From positions 1 through 14,309 of the forward strand of contig DASPJL010000185.1 of NCBI GenBank assembly GCA_035628645.1: DNA of 14,309 bases, written 5' to 3'. Positions 7,311 through 14,306 of this stretch are shown piece by piece; within the stretch, counting starts at the first letter, position 1, and each line of letters starts with the position of its first letter. A program made the position numbers and the translations under genes. The DNA is from DASPJL01 sp035628645. GTDB taxonomy: Bacteria; Bacteroidota; Bacteroidia; Cytophagales; Cyclobacteriaceae. Below the pieces are notes generated by a model. That model was not told the origin of the DNA and made no database searches. It worked only from the letters and a program-made list of their open reading frames with translations.

Positions 7311-7751
7311 GAATTATCGTTGATGCCAATATTATTTTTAGTGCAATTCTAAACTCAAACGGCAAAATTGGAGATTTGCTTATTAATTCAAAAAGGCATT
7401 TCAACTTTATTGCCCAGACTTTCTAAGAGCCGAAATCAGAAAACATTATTCCAAAATAATAAAGATTTCAGGATTAGAAATTGAAGACATTCAAGAATCA
7501 GAATTTCAACTCTATAAAGACATTATTTTTATATCTGAAGAGCAGATAAGTTCAAACTCATGGATAAAGGCGGAGGAATTAGTTATAGATATCTACCCTA
7601 AAGACGTTCCATACGTCGCCTATTCCAAACAATTTAGATAAAATATGGGAGCGGTGATAAAGCTTTAATCAAAGGACTTGAAAGAAAAGGATTCACAAAT
7701 TGCATAACAACAGATGAGCTTTTCAAGCTTAGGGAACAAAAAAAGAAATAA
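7307..7751 (+). pseudogene. PIN-domain toxin, frameshifted
   Basis: A broken ribonuclease toxin. From GTG 7307 the frame reads VRIIVDANIIFSAIL, a PIN start with the first catalytic Asp (D6), then stops at 7424. Shifting frame restores PDFLRAEIRKHYSK (second acidic residue, Glu) and runs to KDVPYVAYSKQF before a stop at 7639. A further frame gives LDKIW, and after one apparent extra G near 7649 another gives SGDKALIKGLERKGF with the last acidic residue, ending at TAA 7751. The four acidic positions of the PIN nuclease are all still readable across frames. At least three small indels separate them, near 7410-7415, 7630 and 7649. It follows the antitoxin gene with a 4-base overlap. It is almost certainly inactive, unless the indels are sequencing errors, which is possible because two lie in short runs of C and G. 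Confidence 0.8.
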
Positions 7752-7774
7752 CCGATAAAGCAAGGATGTGCCCA

Positions 7775-7804
7775 AAGATATTCTTTTGTTCACTTAGATA
7801 TCTT
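7775..7804. repeat. 7-bp inverted repeat between convergent genes
   Basis: AAGATAT (7775-7781) and ATATCTT (7798-7804) pair across 16 bases in the 88-base gap between the toxin remnant and the desaturase stop. There is no clear T tract on either strand, so a terminator role is weakly supported. Confidence 0.3.
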
Positions 7805-7839
7805 CGAACTACCATCAGTATTTAAAATTAATCCACTTC

Positions 7840-8907
7840 CTACCTTCCCAACGTCTTCAGCATATTGATATGTGAACCAATAGCATTTGAAAAGGAGGAT
7901 TTATCATTATAAGGTATGTTGTAATCTCTGGCAGTATTTTTCACGATTTGTGAGATGGACTTGTAGTGAACGTGACTGATGTTCGGGAATAAATGATGCT
8001 CAATTTGATAATCAAGACCGCCTACAAACCAGGAGAGCAACTTATTTCCTGAAAAGTTAGCTGTAGTCTTCATTTGATGAATGGCCCAGGAATTCTCAAT
8101 ATCGCCGTTGGGTTCAATAACAGGATCACTCACACCCTCTACGATATGGGCAAGCTGAAATACAATACTCATGATCAGTCCGGCGGTGAAATGCATTACA
8201 AAAAACCCAACAAACCATTGCCCGATGGTAATATCCGTCAAAAGCAGTGGAAGCGCCAGAATAAAGAAGAAGTATAATATTTTGGTAGAAATTAAAATGA
8301 TCAACTCCTTCCTTGGATAGGATTTTACCGAGGGGTTATCAGATCTTTTGAACCGGAAGATTTGTTTGAAATCCTTTGCTAAAAAGGAAAAAGTCATCAA
8401 TCCATATAAAAGAAACGCATAAATATGCTGATACCTTTGGATTTTCTTTTTCTTATCAGCCAGGGAAAGTCTTAAAAGAAATTTCCCGGTAATGTCTTCA
8501 TCCAGCTCATGGATATTAGTATAGGTATGATGAAGCGTGTTGTGCTGCAATTTCCAGTTGTAAACATTCCCACCCAATAGATACATTGTCCATCCGAAAA
8601 ACTGATTTAATTTTGCATTATTTGAAAATGAGCCGTGATTGGCATCATGCATTACCGACATCCCAACTCCGGAAACCCCAATACCCATTATAAAAGCGAG
8701 CAAAAGCATTCCGATAGGAGAAAAAGCGCCTGTTAATATCAGGATAAAAGGGATCACATAAAAACTGATCACCACAATTGCTTTGGTAATTAGCTTTGCT
8801 CCACCAGTTCTACAAAGACCATTTGATTTAAAATACTGATCTACTTGCTCTTTTAATACCGGATAAAAATCTGATTTATCTTTGTTTACAAATTTTACTT
8901 TCTTCAT
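7840..8907 (-). CDS. Fatty acid desaturase, linoleoyl-CoA (front-end) desaturase-like
   Basis: A 355-residue membrane-bound di-iron desaturase that introduces a double bond into acyl chains in the membrane. All three histidine boxes are present: HDANH (87-91), HNTLHH (122-127) and QIEHHLFP (301-308). The QxxHH third box, with Gln in place of the first His, is typical of the linoleoyl-CoA/front-end desaturase group found widely in Bacteroidota. Long hydrophobic stretches at about 41-62, 65-85, 157-172 and 205-250 fit the usual four-helix layout. No fused cytochrome b5 domain is seen, so an external electron donor is needed. Regiospecificity cannot be read from sequence. The gene stands alone; an exact TAnnTTTG box (TAGATTTG, minus strand) lies 36-43 bases upstream of the ATG. 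Such enzymes often respond to temperature, but nothing here shows that. Confidence 0.93.
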   Translation of the reverse strand: MKKVKFVNKDKSDFYPVLKEQVDQYFKSNGLCRTGGAKLITKAIVVISFYVIPFILILTGAFSPIGMLLLAFIMGIGVSGVGMSVMHDANHGSFSNNAKLNQFFGWTMYLLGGNVYNWKLQHNTLHHTYTNIHELDEDITGKFLLRLSLADKKKKIQRYQHIYAFLLYGLMTFSFLAKDFKQIFRFKRSDNPSVKSYPRKELIILISTKILYFFFILALPLLLTDITIGQWFVGFFVMHFTAGLIMSIVFQLAHIVEGVSDPVIEPNGDIENSWAIHQMKTTANFSGNKLLSWFVGGLDYQIEHHLFPNISHVHYKSISQIVKNTARDYNIPYNDKSSFSNAIGSHINMLKTLGR

Positions 8908-8942
8908 TAATACTCTATAAATAAGTCTGATGGATTCTTTAT

Positions 8943-8950
8943 CAAATCTA
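8943..8950 (-). promoter_or_regulatory. Candidate -7 box of the desaturase gene
   Basis: TAGATTTG on the minus strand matches the Bacteroidota -7 consensus TAnnTTTG exactly. No TTTG -33 partner is seen at the usual 17-21 base spacing, so the call is tentative. Confidence 0.35.
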
Positions 8951-9142
8951 ACGCTTAGGAAGTTATGATTTATGTTAATGTAATAAACTAACTTATTCAG
9001 AACGCGTGCTTTTGTTCAAATTATCCTAAGAAATATAAAGTATAAACAGAACGTAAAAATTATTTCCCGCGTTGAAGAGAACATCTGAACCGTCATACGA
9101 GGCAGATTAACTATTTCACTAAGAATATACCTCTTTTTCAAA

Positions 9143-9604
9143 CTACAAGTAAGCAAGAAATCTTCCGCAGGATAAAACACCTATCCAAAATAAAATGGAC
9201 AATATGGCTGTAACTTTATAAGAAATACTTGAAGAAAAGCGGTCCTTTGCCGAAGGATAGGAAAAACGATGAAAAACAGCGGCATTTATAAATGCAGCCA
9301 ATATCAAAAATAATTTCAGGTAAAAAACAGGATTGCTCCCTACAGAAGTGGCGTTGGCAATAAAAAGCAGGATGCCACTGGGAATTACAAGGACAAGGCT
9401 TCTTCTGGACCATGGCAACAGATGCTTTGCCAGATCTGTAATGGAAAGTTTTTTCGACAGCCCTAGTAACCGCAGGTCAAACATAAATGCAGCACCCACC
9501 AGTATTACAAACCCAACGATATGAATAATCTCAATTATCGGGTAAAGTAAACCGGAACTTCTTATAAAAGCAGCAAGGTTTGAACTTTCAAGCCATTCCA
9601 GCAT
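9143..9604 (-). CDS. Predicted integral membrane protein, DUF6644-like
   Basis: A 153-residue protein with four hydrophobic segments (about 18-40, 68-84, 94-112, 130-150). It has the layout IIEIIHIVGF (His28 within helix 1), then FDLRLLGL (42-49), LLPWSRR (62-68), and a third helix ending FHRFSYPSAKD (His112). I associate this pattern with the DUF6644 family, from memory and with moderate confidence. The two membrane histidines could ligate heme in the manner of small cytochrome b-type proteins, but that is inference. Its ATG follows the stop of the upstream DUF6152 gene after 2 bases, so the two are co-transcribed and probably work together at the cytoplasmic membrane. Function is unknown. 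No terminator is apparent after the stop. Confidence 0.75.
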   Translation of the reverse strand: MLEWLESSNLAAFIRSSGLLYPIIEIIHIVGFVILVGAAFMFDLRLLGLSKKLSITDLAKHLLPWSRRSLVLVIPSGILLFIANATSVGSNPVFYLKLFLILAAFINAAVFHRFSYPSAKDRFSSSISYKVTAILSILFWIGVLSCGRFLAYL

Positions 9605-9606
9605 TT

Positions 9607-9981
9607 TTATCGTAACTCAGTGGTTTTCTTGCTTATGGTTATTCGCTCGGCTCTCATTTCACCAGCCACCTCCTTATGCGGATACCCGACAACTGTAGCC
9701 GTTTCTCCCACTTTTAGCATTTCCATGGTCAATCCCCTGTTTTCCATTCTAGAAGGAGGGGCAAGTATGACATTCCAGGTCTTGTCTTCGGCTTTTAACT
9801 TGATACTACCATGCGGGTTCTCATAAGAAGAATTCAGAATTTCTCCGGTGACATTCAGCACCTTCTTTTCGTCGTAACTGCTCCAGCCATGATGGAAAGA
9901 AAAACCGGAAGTGATCAAAAGGAGCAGGCTAAAGATTATCCAACTAAATGGTTTTTTAAATACTATTTTTAATGATTCCAT
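9607..9981 (-). CDS. Membrane-anchored/exported DUF6152 family protein
   Basis: A 124-residue protein with an N-terminal hydrophobic segment (about 13-28, signal peptide or anchor), followed at once by HHGWSSYD (30-37), as in DUF6152 proteins, where the mature domain begins with a His-His motif. Other family marks are ENPHGSIKL (54-62), WNVILAPPSRMENRG (69-83), and VGYPHKEVAGEMRAERI (98-114). The fold is probably a small beta-barrel of the OB type, placed outside the cytoplasmic membrane. The HH near the membrane surface suggests metal binding; copper has been speculated for such motifs, but nothing here proves it. It is the first gene of a two-gene unit with the membrane protein downstream (2-base gap). 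Length is usual for the family. Biochemical role unknown. Confidence 0.8.
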   Translation of the reverse strand: MESLKIVFKKPFSWIIFSLLLLITSGFSFHHGWSSYDEKKVLNVTGEILNSSYENPHGSIKLKAEDKTWNVILAPPSRMENRGLTMEMLKVGETATVVGYPHKEVAGEMRAERITISKKTTELR

Positions 9982-10029
9982 GGGGCAAAGGATTGATTAA
10001 TAACAAAAAGGCGCAATTGAAATAATTAT

Positions 10030-10060
10030 CAAACTATAACTTACTACGTATTTTATCAAA
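10030..10060 (-). promoter_or_regulatory. Candidate promoter of the DUF6152 operon
   Basis: On the minus strand TTTG (10057-10060) is followed after 18 bases by TATAGTTTG (10030-10038), close to the Bacteroidota -33/-7 pattern but with one extra base inside the -7 box. It lies about 50-80 bases upstream of the DUF6152 start. Confidence 0.4.
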
Positions 10061-10230
10061 TAAGATTCAATGTTGATTAAGGGTTTTGTCTTGTAATTGT
10101 TATCTATACCCGTGATTTAAAGTCAACAAAGATCTTATTATTATCTTCCAAGGGGATATATTCAAAAAGTACGTTTTTCCGTTTTGATAATTTTGCAGCA
10201 CCTTAATATTTATCAGGAAATGAACTTAAA

Positions 10231-10255
10231 GACCCCGAAATAAATTCGGAATGAC
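10231..10255. repeat. Small palindromic repeat, REP-like
   Basis: CCGAA (10235-10239) and TTCGG (10245-10249) form a perfect stem around an AT loop, flanked by GAC on the left and ATGAC on the right. Similar CCCGAAATAAATTCGGG palindromes recur between genes in many Bacteroidota genomes, as I recall; only one copy is in this window. It lies about 55 bases past the stop of the 90-residue gene and could help end its transcript. Confidence 0.4.
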
Positions 10256-10306
10256 TTGTAAACAATCTCTTTAAGGGTTAAAACTTTCCTAAACGTCCTA
10301 TCTCAA

Positions 10307-10579
10307 TTATTTGGACTCGACACTAAGAGATGCTTTTTTAAAAATAAAGGGAGCCTTTGCAATTAATATTTTTTGACCATTAAGGTACACGCCTGAAATG
10401 GCATCATCTTCACCAATTTCAATAAAATCGAACTGGTTAAAAATACTTTGCATGGTGGAATAATTGAATTCATTTGGGGTAGAAAATAATTTTTTATCAT
10501 TGGCATCTGTGGCTGCACTCCAATCATAATCTTCTCCAAAGGACTTCACTTCGTTAATTTGAATTTTTATTATTTCCAT
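10307..10579 (-). CDS. Hypothetical protein, 90 residues
   Basis: Not recognised. The likely start is the ATG at 10579; an in-frame ATG at 10639 would prepend a stretch rich in Leu and Lys that overlaps the presumed promoter. The protein is acidic in its first half (EVKSFGEDYDWSAATDANDKK), with a predicted beta pattern in the second half (FDFIEIGEDDAISGVYLNGQKILIAKAPFIF). No signal peptide or membrane segment is seen, so it is probably a small cytoplasmic protein. The segment near 25-60, with alternating aromatic residues, suggests a compact alpha/beta fold, but no family can be named. Codon use and GC resemble the neighbouring host-like genes. It stands alone between two non-coding gaps of about 325 and 390 bases. 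Confidence 0.65.
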   Translation of the reverse strand: MEIIKIQINEVKSFGEDYDWSAATDANDKKLFSTPNEFNYSTMQSIFNQFDFIEIGEDDAISGVYLNGQKILIAKAPFIFKKASLSVESK

Positions 10580-10639
10580 AGCTAGTTTTTTTATTTGCAA
10601 ATTAACGAGAAGCTTCGGATAAAGTGTTTCAATGATCAC

Positions 10640-10965
10640 CAGAACTTACATATGCCTTTTTTCATAGTTGGTAATAACAAAATACTTTGGCGCCGATTTT
10701 AAATAAAGCTTCCCAAGGTGGGAACACCGGAAAAAGGAAATTTTACTAATTGAGGGACTAAAAATTGCTTTGAATTTTATTCACTTCAGACTAAATAGGT
10801 ACAGGAGATATTCTTGCGTGTGCAATTAAAAACGACTCAAAGAAAATGAACGAAAGACACGCAAATCAAGAAGCATATCCAGCGATCCACGTGACAAACT
10901 AAAAAAAATATACTTATGAGAGTACCTACCCGGTTATTAATTAAAGTGAGCAGGAAAAATCGTGA
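10640..10965. other. Intergenic region with 8-bp inverted repeat
   Basis: No gene seen. TTGCGTGT (10814-10821) and ACACGCAA (10857-10864) are perfect inverted partners 35 bases apart. A smaller hairpin, TTCCC/GGGAA with a 5-base loop, lies at 10710-10724. Either could be a regulatory dyad or a remnant; the 5-base loop hairpin has no T tract. Confidence 0.4.
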
Positions 10966-11961
10966 TCAATAGGGCAAAGAAATGGAATCTGGTTCTATTA
11001 TCTCATTACTGTATTCACTTTCCAGGTAACTGATAGGAGGATTGGGAAACGCGATAATTTGATCAATGGTAAGTCCCCAGGGCTTCCAATAAGTTGCCAG
11101 CACCTGCCCAAACATATTGTCATCCCACTGGGCGAATAAAGATTTGTTGGGTGGAGCAGTTAAGGGAATTGGCTCTATAATGACTTTCTCTTCCATTGCC
11201 TGCACATTGTAGTCGGCATAGCTGTTTAATAAATAATTAGCATAGATGAACCTGCCACAAAGTTCTTCGAATTGGGCCGGATGGAGAGTCTTATCCCCAA
11301 TCTTCCTGATAATTCCATCCTGATTGATACCAACTGCGCCATTGTCCTGCAAGCAAGCCACAATACCAAAACCATTCATTCCCAGGGAAAAATTAAGGTT
11401 GTTGGTTTCGTCTTTGTAATTAAAAACATCTTTGGAATACTTTACTTTAACAATCCGAATTGTCCAGGGCTTAACTCCTTCAAATTCCATTGGAACGACC
11501 AAAGATTGCAACATTAAATGAAGTTTCCTGAACCTTCCCTGCAAGAATGGGGACAGGGTAAACCTCTCACCTTTCAAGGTCATTTTTCTTTTGGCAATAT
11601 TCAAGTCCTCATATAAAATCCCGTAAACCAACTTGGCAATCCACTGAAACAAGCGTTCTTCCGGAATTTTTACTACTTCTTCATAGCCTGCTGCAAAGGC
11701 CTTTTCTATTTCTTCTTCCAGAGGGTTCAGTACGTTTTCTTTAATTGCCCCAGAACAAGGCACCTTCAGTTCTTTGTATTTTACACTACTCCCCTCCTCC
11801 AGCATCTTAAAAGTTTTATCCCTTAGAGAATACCTATCCAATACCCATTCAGGAAAAACCGAGATCTGTTCTTCTGTTGAATTTAGCGCCTGTCCAGTCA
11901 GGTAACAGGTTTTCGGTTCAAAAATCAGGTTTTCGAAAGGATCGTAAAGTTGGATTGACAT
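10966..11961 (-). CDS. Hypothetical protein, 331 residues
   Basis: Not assigned to a named family. The N-terminus has FEPKTCYLTGQAL (14-26) followed by ISVFPEWVLDRYSL (33-46). This Cys...Gly then FPEW arrangement recalls degenerate treble-clef/HNH-like N-termini, but a second Cys pair is not visible, so metal binding is doubtful. The middle is helical (NPLEEEIEKAFAAGYEEVVKIPEERLFQWIAKLVYGILYEDL), then a basic RFRKLHLML segment. The C-terminal half is mixed beta with NFSLGMNGFGIVACLQDNGAVG and a FAQWDDNMFGQVLATYWKPWG motif. No signal peptide or membrane helix is seen, so it is probably cytoplasmic. GC content resembles the core genes. It stands alone, with the ATG at 11961 directly followed by MSIQLYDPFENL. 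Function unknown. Confidence 0.75.
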   Translation of the reverse strand: MSIQLYDPFENLIFEPKTCYLTGQALNSTEEQISVFPEWVLDRYSLRDKTFKMLEEGSSVKYKELKVPCSGAIKENVLNPLEEEIEKAFAAGYEEVVKIPEERLFQWIAKLVYGILYEDLNIAKRKMTLKGERFTLSPFLQGRFRKLHLMLQSLVVPMEFEGVKPWTIRIVKVKYSKDVFNYKDETNNLNFSLGMNGFGIVACLQDNGAVGINQDGIIRKIGDKTLHPAQFEELCGRFIYANYLLNSYADYNVQAMEEKVIIEPIPLTAPPNKSLFAQWDDNMFGQVLATYWKPWGLTIDQIIAFPNPPISYLESEYSNEIIEPDSISLPY

Positions 11962-12436
11962 GGCGTAAAATTAGGATTAAATGTTTAAAAAGGAGTTGAG
12001 AAAATCACAACTAACTTCTATTTCCAAACCAACTCATTGAAATGTTGGATATTAATATTGTACGGAGATTTTTCAAAGACTATGGGATCTTTAGCCAAAT
12101 TAACTGGTTTGCTCATTTAAGTTGGGTTTTTCAAAAGGGGGGACAATCCACAATTTTTATTAGAATTAATGAATAATAATATTGATTCTACAGATAGCTT
12201 CTGAGATGCAGTTCCGACCCAAGCTATCTGATAGATGGTTTTGGTAATTTCCTTTTACCCCACCTAATTCTCATACCCTGTCAAGGGTCAGGACACTATG
12301 TAAAATATTCGATATTGAGTTTGTAAAATTTGAAAATAATACAGAAGCAAGACGTTTTATACTCTCACGCTTATTTTCGATATCTGAACGATACTATGAT
12401 CCTGCACGAGTAACGGCAGGAGATTGAAACAGATTT
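11962..12436. other. Non-coding region upstream of the 11-bp array
   Basis: About 475 bases with no recognisable gene on either strand. It holds the 10-bp inverted repeat at 12191-12230 and a small dyad, CCTGC (12401-12405) and GCAGG (12416-12420), just before the 11-bp array. Promoter elements for the 331-residue gene should lie near 11970-12040, but no clear TAnnTTTG box was found. Confidence 0.5.
12191..12230. repeat. Perfect 10-bp inverted repeat, 20-base loop
   Basis: CAGATAGCTT (12191-12200) and AAGCTATCTG (12221-12230) are exact reverse complements. The stem is stable enough to fold in RNA or single-stranded DNA. No T tract follows on either strand, so it is not a standard terminator. 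Confidence 0.6.
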
Positions 12437-12557
12437 AATACGCGAGATCTATACGTTAACTACGCTATTACTAGGCGTTAACTATACGTTAACCACGGAT
12501 GAAACACGGGTGAAATACGGGTGATTTGCGGATGAATGATGGATGAAGACCGGCAAT
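12437..12557. repeat. Array of eleven degenerate 11-bp tandem units
   Basis: The 121 bases divide without gaps into eleven 11-mers. Representative units are ACTATACGTTA, ACCACGGATGA, AACACGGGTGA and AATACGGGTGA; the consensus is roughly A-N-Y-A-C-G-N-N-T-K-A, with CG at positions 5-6 in most units. The left units resemble ACGTTA and the right units ACGGGTGA, with a switch in the middle. The period is not a multiple of three, and all frames contain stops, so it is not coding. An 11-bp period places each unit on one face of the helix. Confidence 0.75.
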
Positions 12558-12942
12558 AAAATTTCTAAACTGAGCCGAAAAAAATCAAAACCGTCGGATA
12601 TGTGAAGATAATCATTTACTCAGTGGGTTTGAAAATCTTTCTGGTTTAAATTTTCTATGGCAAAAAATAAAGGGTTCACGGCAGTTTTATTTCTTTCACC
12701 GAATTTTATCTGTTAAGGAATATTTTTTTGTATTGCTTTATATAAAGTGTAGGAGAAATGGTTTTTAATGCAGGAGAGAAGTAACTATTAGGGCTACCTT
12801 GAATTTTTGTGTTGTATTTAACTTTTTTTGTAAATACCCTGGGGAGATGTAATTGGCAATTGCATATAGCCAGCAGATTTTGGTATGCTATACGCAATGG
12901 GTGTGTCAATAAACAACTTAGCGTAATTATAAACAATACAAA
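12558..12942. other. AT-rich non-coding leader of the ATPase gene
   Basis: About 385 bases without a convincing gene; the open stretches on the minus strand here show no family signal. It contains the hairpin at 12860-12897. The AT content rises sharply relative to the sequence left of 11961 and matches that of the following ATPase gene, so the composition boundary lies in or near this stretch. Confidence 0.5.
12860..12897. repeat. Near-perfect 11-bp hairpin upstream of the ATPase gene
   Basis: TTGCATATAGC (12860-12870) and GCTATACGCAA (12887-12897) pair with a single mismatch (which becomes A-C or G-T, depending on strand) across a 16-base loop. It lies 45 bases before the ATPase ATG. Such structured junctions often sit between accessory genes in Bacteroidota. 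It does not show the RYYYAAC/GTTRRRY cores of a standard integron attC site. Confidence 0.55.
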
Positions 12943-14235
12943 ATGAGACTAACCAACCAAGTATATGGTGTATCAAATGAAGTAATTGATACTTACATTG
13001 AAAGACCAAAAGTAGATAAACTTTTTACAGAAGGACTGCAAAAAAACAAACACATAATTATCTATGGCGCATCTAAACAAGGTAAAACATCACTGACGAA
13101 TAAGCATCTCAATGAATCTGATTATGTAAAAGTTAATTGTTCTCCTACTTCTACGACACTTGATTTATTCAATTCAATTGTAAGACAATTAAATATAGAA
13201 ATACTAGAATCGACAGAAACCACAAGTACAATTGGGGGTGAAATAAAAGCTGGCTTAAAAGCAAAAGTGAAAATTCCTTTTTTTGGGGGTGCAGATGCAG
13301 AAACAGAGGCATCAACTTCGTTGGAAAAAGAATCTAGTAAAAATTACAAAATCATTGATTTTAATTTGGCACTTGCTCAAGATTTATCTGAATTATTAAA
13401 AAGTGTCCAATTTAAAAAGCGAATAATAATTGAAAATTTTCATTATCTGAATGAAGAAGTTCAAAAACAATTATCCATTGATTTAAGAATTTTCGAAGAC
13501 TACAATATTTTATTTATAATATTAGGTATATGGCGTGAAAAAAACAGACTCGCCCAATTTAATGGTGATTTAGTTGACCGTGTAATTGAAATTCCTGTAG
13601 AACCTTGGGAACGTGACGATTTGAAAAGAATTGTTGATGAAGGTTTACCTTTATTAAATACTAGTTTTGATAATGTTGTTGACTATATAATTGATGGATG
13701 TTTTGACAGTGTAGGTGTTTTTCAAGAAATTTGCAAAGAGGCTTGTTATAATGCTGGAATAAATGAAACTCAAGAAACACTAAAAGAGATTACAACTGAA
13801 AATGTGGACGAAGCAATATTAAAAAAACTTGAAGATTACTCAAGTAGACATATTAGATGCCTTGAAACATTTATTGAACAAAAAGGTAAGAGTTCTGACG
13901 ACATACCTCTTTATATTCCATATTATTTCATCAAAATTTTATTAAATGAATCTTTTGAAAACATAATTCCGGGACTTAAAAGGAGGAGCATTCAAGAGAA
14001 AATCAAAGAAATACATCATCGACCAGAAAGCGTACGAGCATCAGACATGGGTTACTTTTTAACGAGTTTAGTACCGACTCAAATTAAGAAATTAATTTCA
14101 CCTCCTTTATTTGACTATGATAATGGAACTAGTACTGTAAAAGTTATCGACTCAACTTTCTATTTTTTCTTAAAAAACTGTAACAAAGAAGACATAATAG
14201 ATAATTTAACTGTTCCACAAGGAATAGAAGAATAA
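12943..14235 (+). CDS. P-loop ATPase, ORC/Cdc6- or STAND-like
   Basis: A 430-residue ATP-binding protein. Walker A is GASKQGKT (42-49), preceded by the strand HIIIY. The likely Walker B is RIIIENFHYL (160-169), with Glu164 as the acidic residue. A sensor-like strand, ILFIILGIWRE (189-199), follows, then NGDLVDRV with Arg213 as a candidate arginine finger. A Gly/Ala-rich insertion (about 97-125, GGEIKAGLKAKVKIPFFGGADAE) is unusual and separates motifs. The C-terminal 180 residues are helical and probably form winged-helix or effector-like domains, with no recognisable catalytic motif. Such orphan ATPases occur in accessory and defence islands, but function is unproven. Sampled lines of the gene run about 20-32% GC against about 40% for the host-like genes, suggesting acquisition. 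It is the only intact protein gene on the plus strand besides the antitoxin. The start ATG at 12943 is well placed; no other gene of a system lies in the window. Confidence 0.8.
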   Translation: MRLTNQVYGVSNEVIDTYIERPKVDKLFTEGLQKNKHIIIYGASKQGKTSLTNKHLNESDYVKVNCSPTSTTLDLFNSIVRQLNIEILESTETTSTIGGEIKAGLKAKVKIPFFGGADAETEASTSLEKESSKNYKIIDFNLALAQDLSELLKSVQFKKRIIIENFHYLNEEVQKQLSIDLRIFEDYNILFIILGIWREKNRLAQFNGDLVDRVIEIPVEPWERDDLKRIVDEGLPLLNTSFDNVVDYIIDGCFDSVGVFQEICKEACYNAGINETQETLKEITTENVDEAILKKLEDYSSRHIRCLETFIEQKGKSSDDIPLYIPYYFIKILLNESFENIIPGLKRRSIQEKIKEIHHRPESVRASDMGYFLTSLVPTQIKKLISPPLFDYDNGTSTVKVIDSTFYFFLKNCNKEDIIDNLTVPQGIEE

Positions 14236-14250
14236 CTACTGGTAACAGCA

Positions 14251-14306
14251 CCTATCAAAAGTGGCGGTTCAGTGGTTAAATCAAGCTTTGTGCTCCTATC
14301 AAAGTG
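14251..14306 (+). repeat. Short direct repeat behind the ATPase gene
   Basis: CCTATCAAAAGTG (14251-14263) recurs as CCTATCAAAGTG (14295-14306), differing by one A, with starts 44 bases apart. The first copy begins 16 bases after the ATPase stop. The stretch between them (GGTTCAGTGGTTAAATC...) resembles intergenic junctions seen by memory behind accessory genes in other Bacteroidota. The window ends within or just after the repeat, so whether further copies follow is unknown. Confidence 0.5.

Larger units (their letters stand above)
9982..10306. other. Intergenic region upstream of the DUF6152 operon
   Basis: This 325-base gap contains the candidate DUF6152 promoter at 10030-10060 and the small palindrome at 10231-10255. 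No open frame of convincing length or family is visible on either strand. Confidence 0.5.

Noticed and set aside
12280..12305. Possible insertion-sequence end (TGTCCTGACCC on the minus strand)
   Set aside because: Resembles some transposon termini by eye, but there is no matching opposite end or transposase, so it may be chance.
12423..12430. ATTGAAAC, like the 3' end of many CRISPR repeats
   Set aside because: A single occurrence; no regularly spaced repeats with unique spacers, and no cas genes in the window.
12840..12942. Possible integron attC site around the hairpin
   Set aside because: The hairpin is there, but neither RYYYAAC nor GTTRRRY core sites flank it, and no integrase is present; kept only as a hairpin feature.
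12706..13009. Two small minus-strand open frames near the ATPase start
   Set aside because: No family signal, overlap the ATPase gene or its leader, and composition explains their length; treated as chance.
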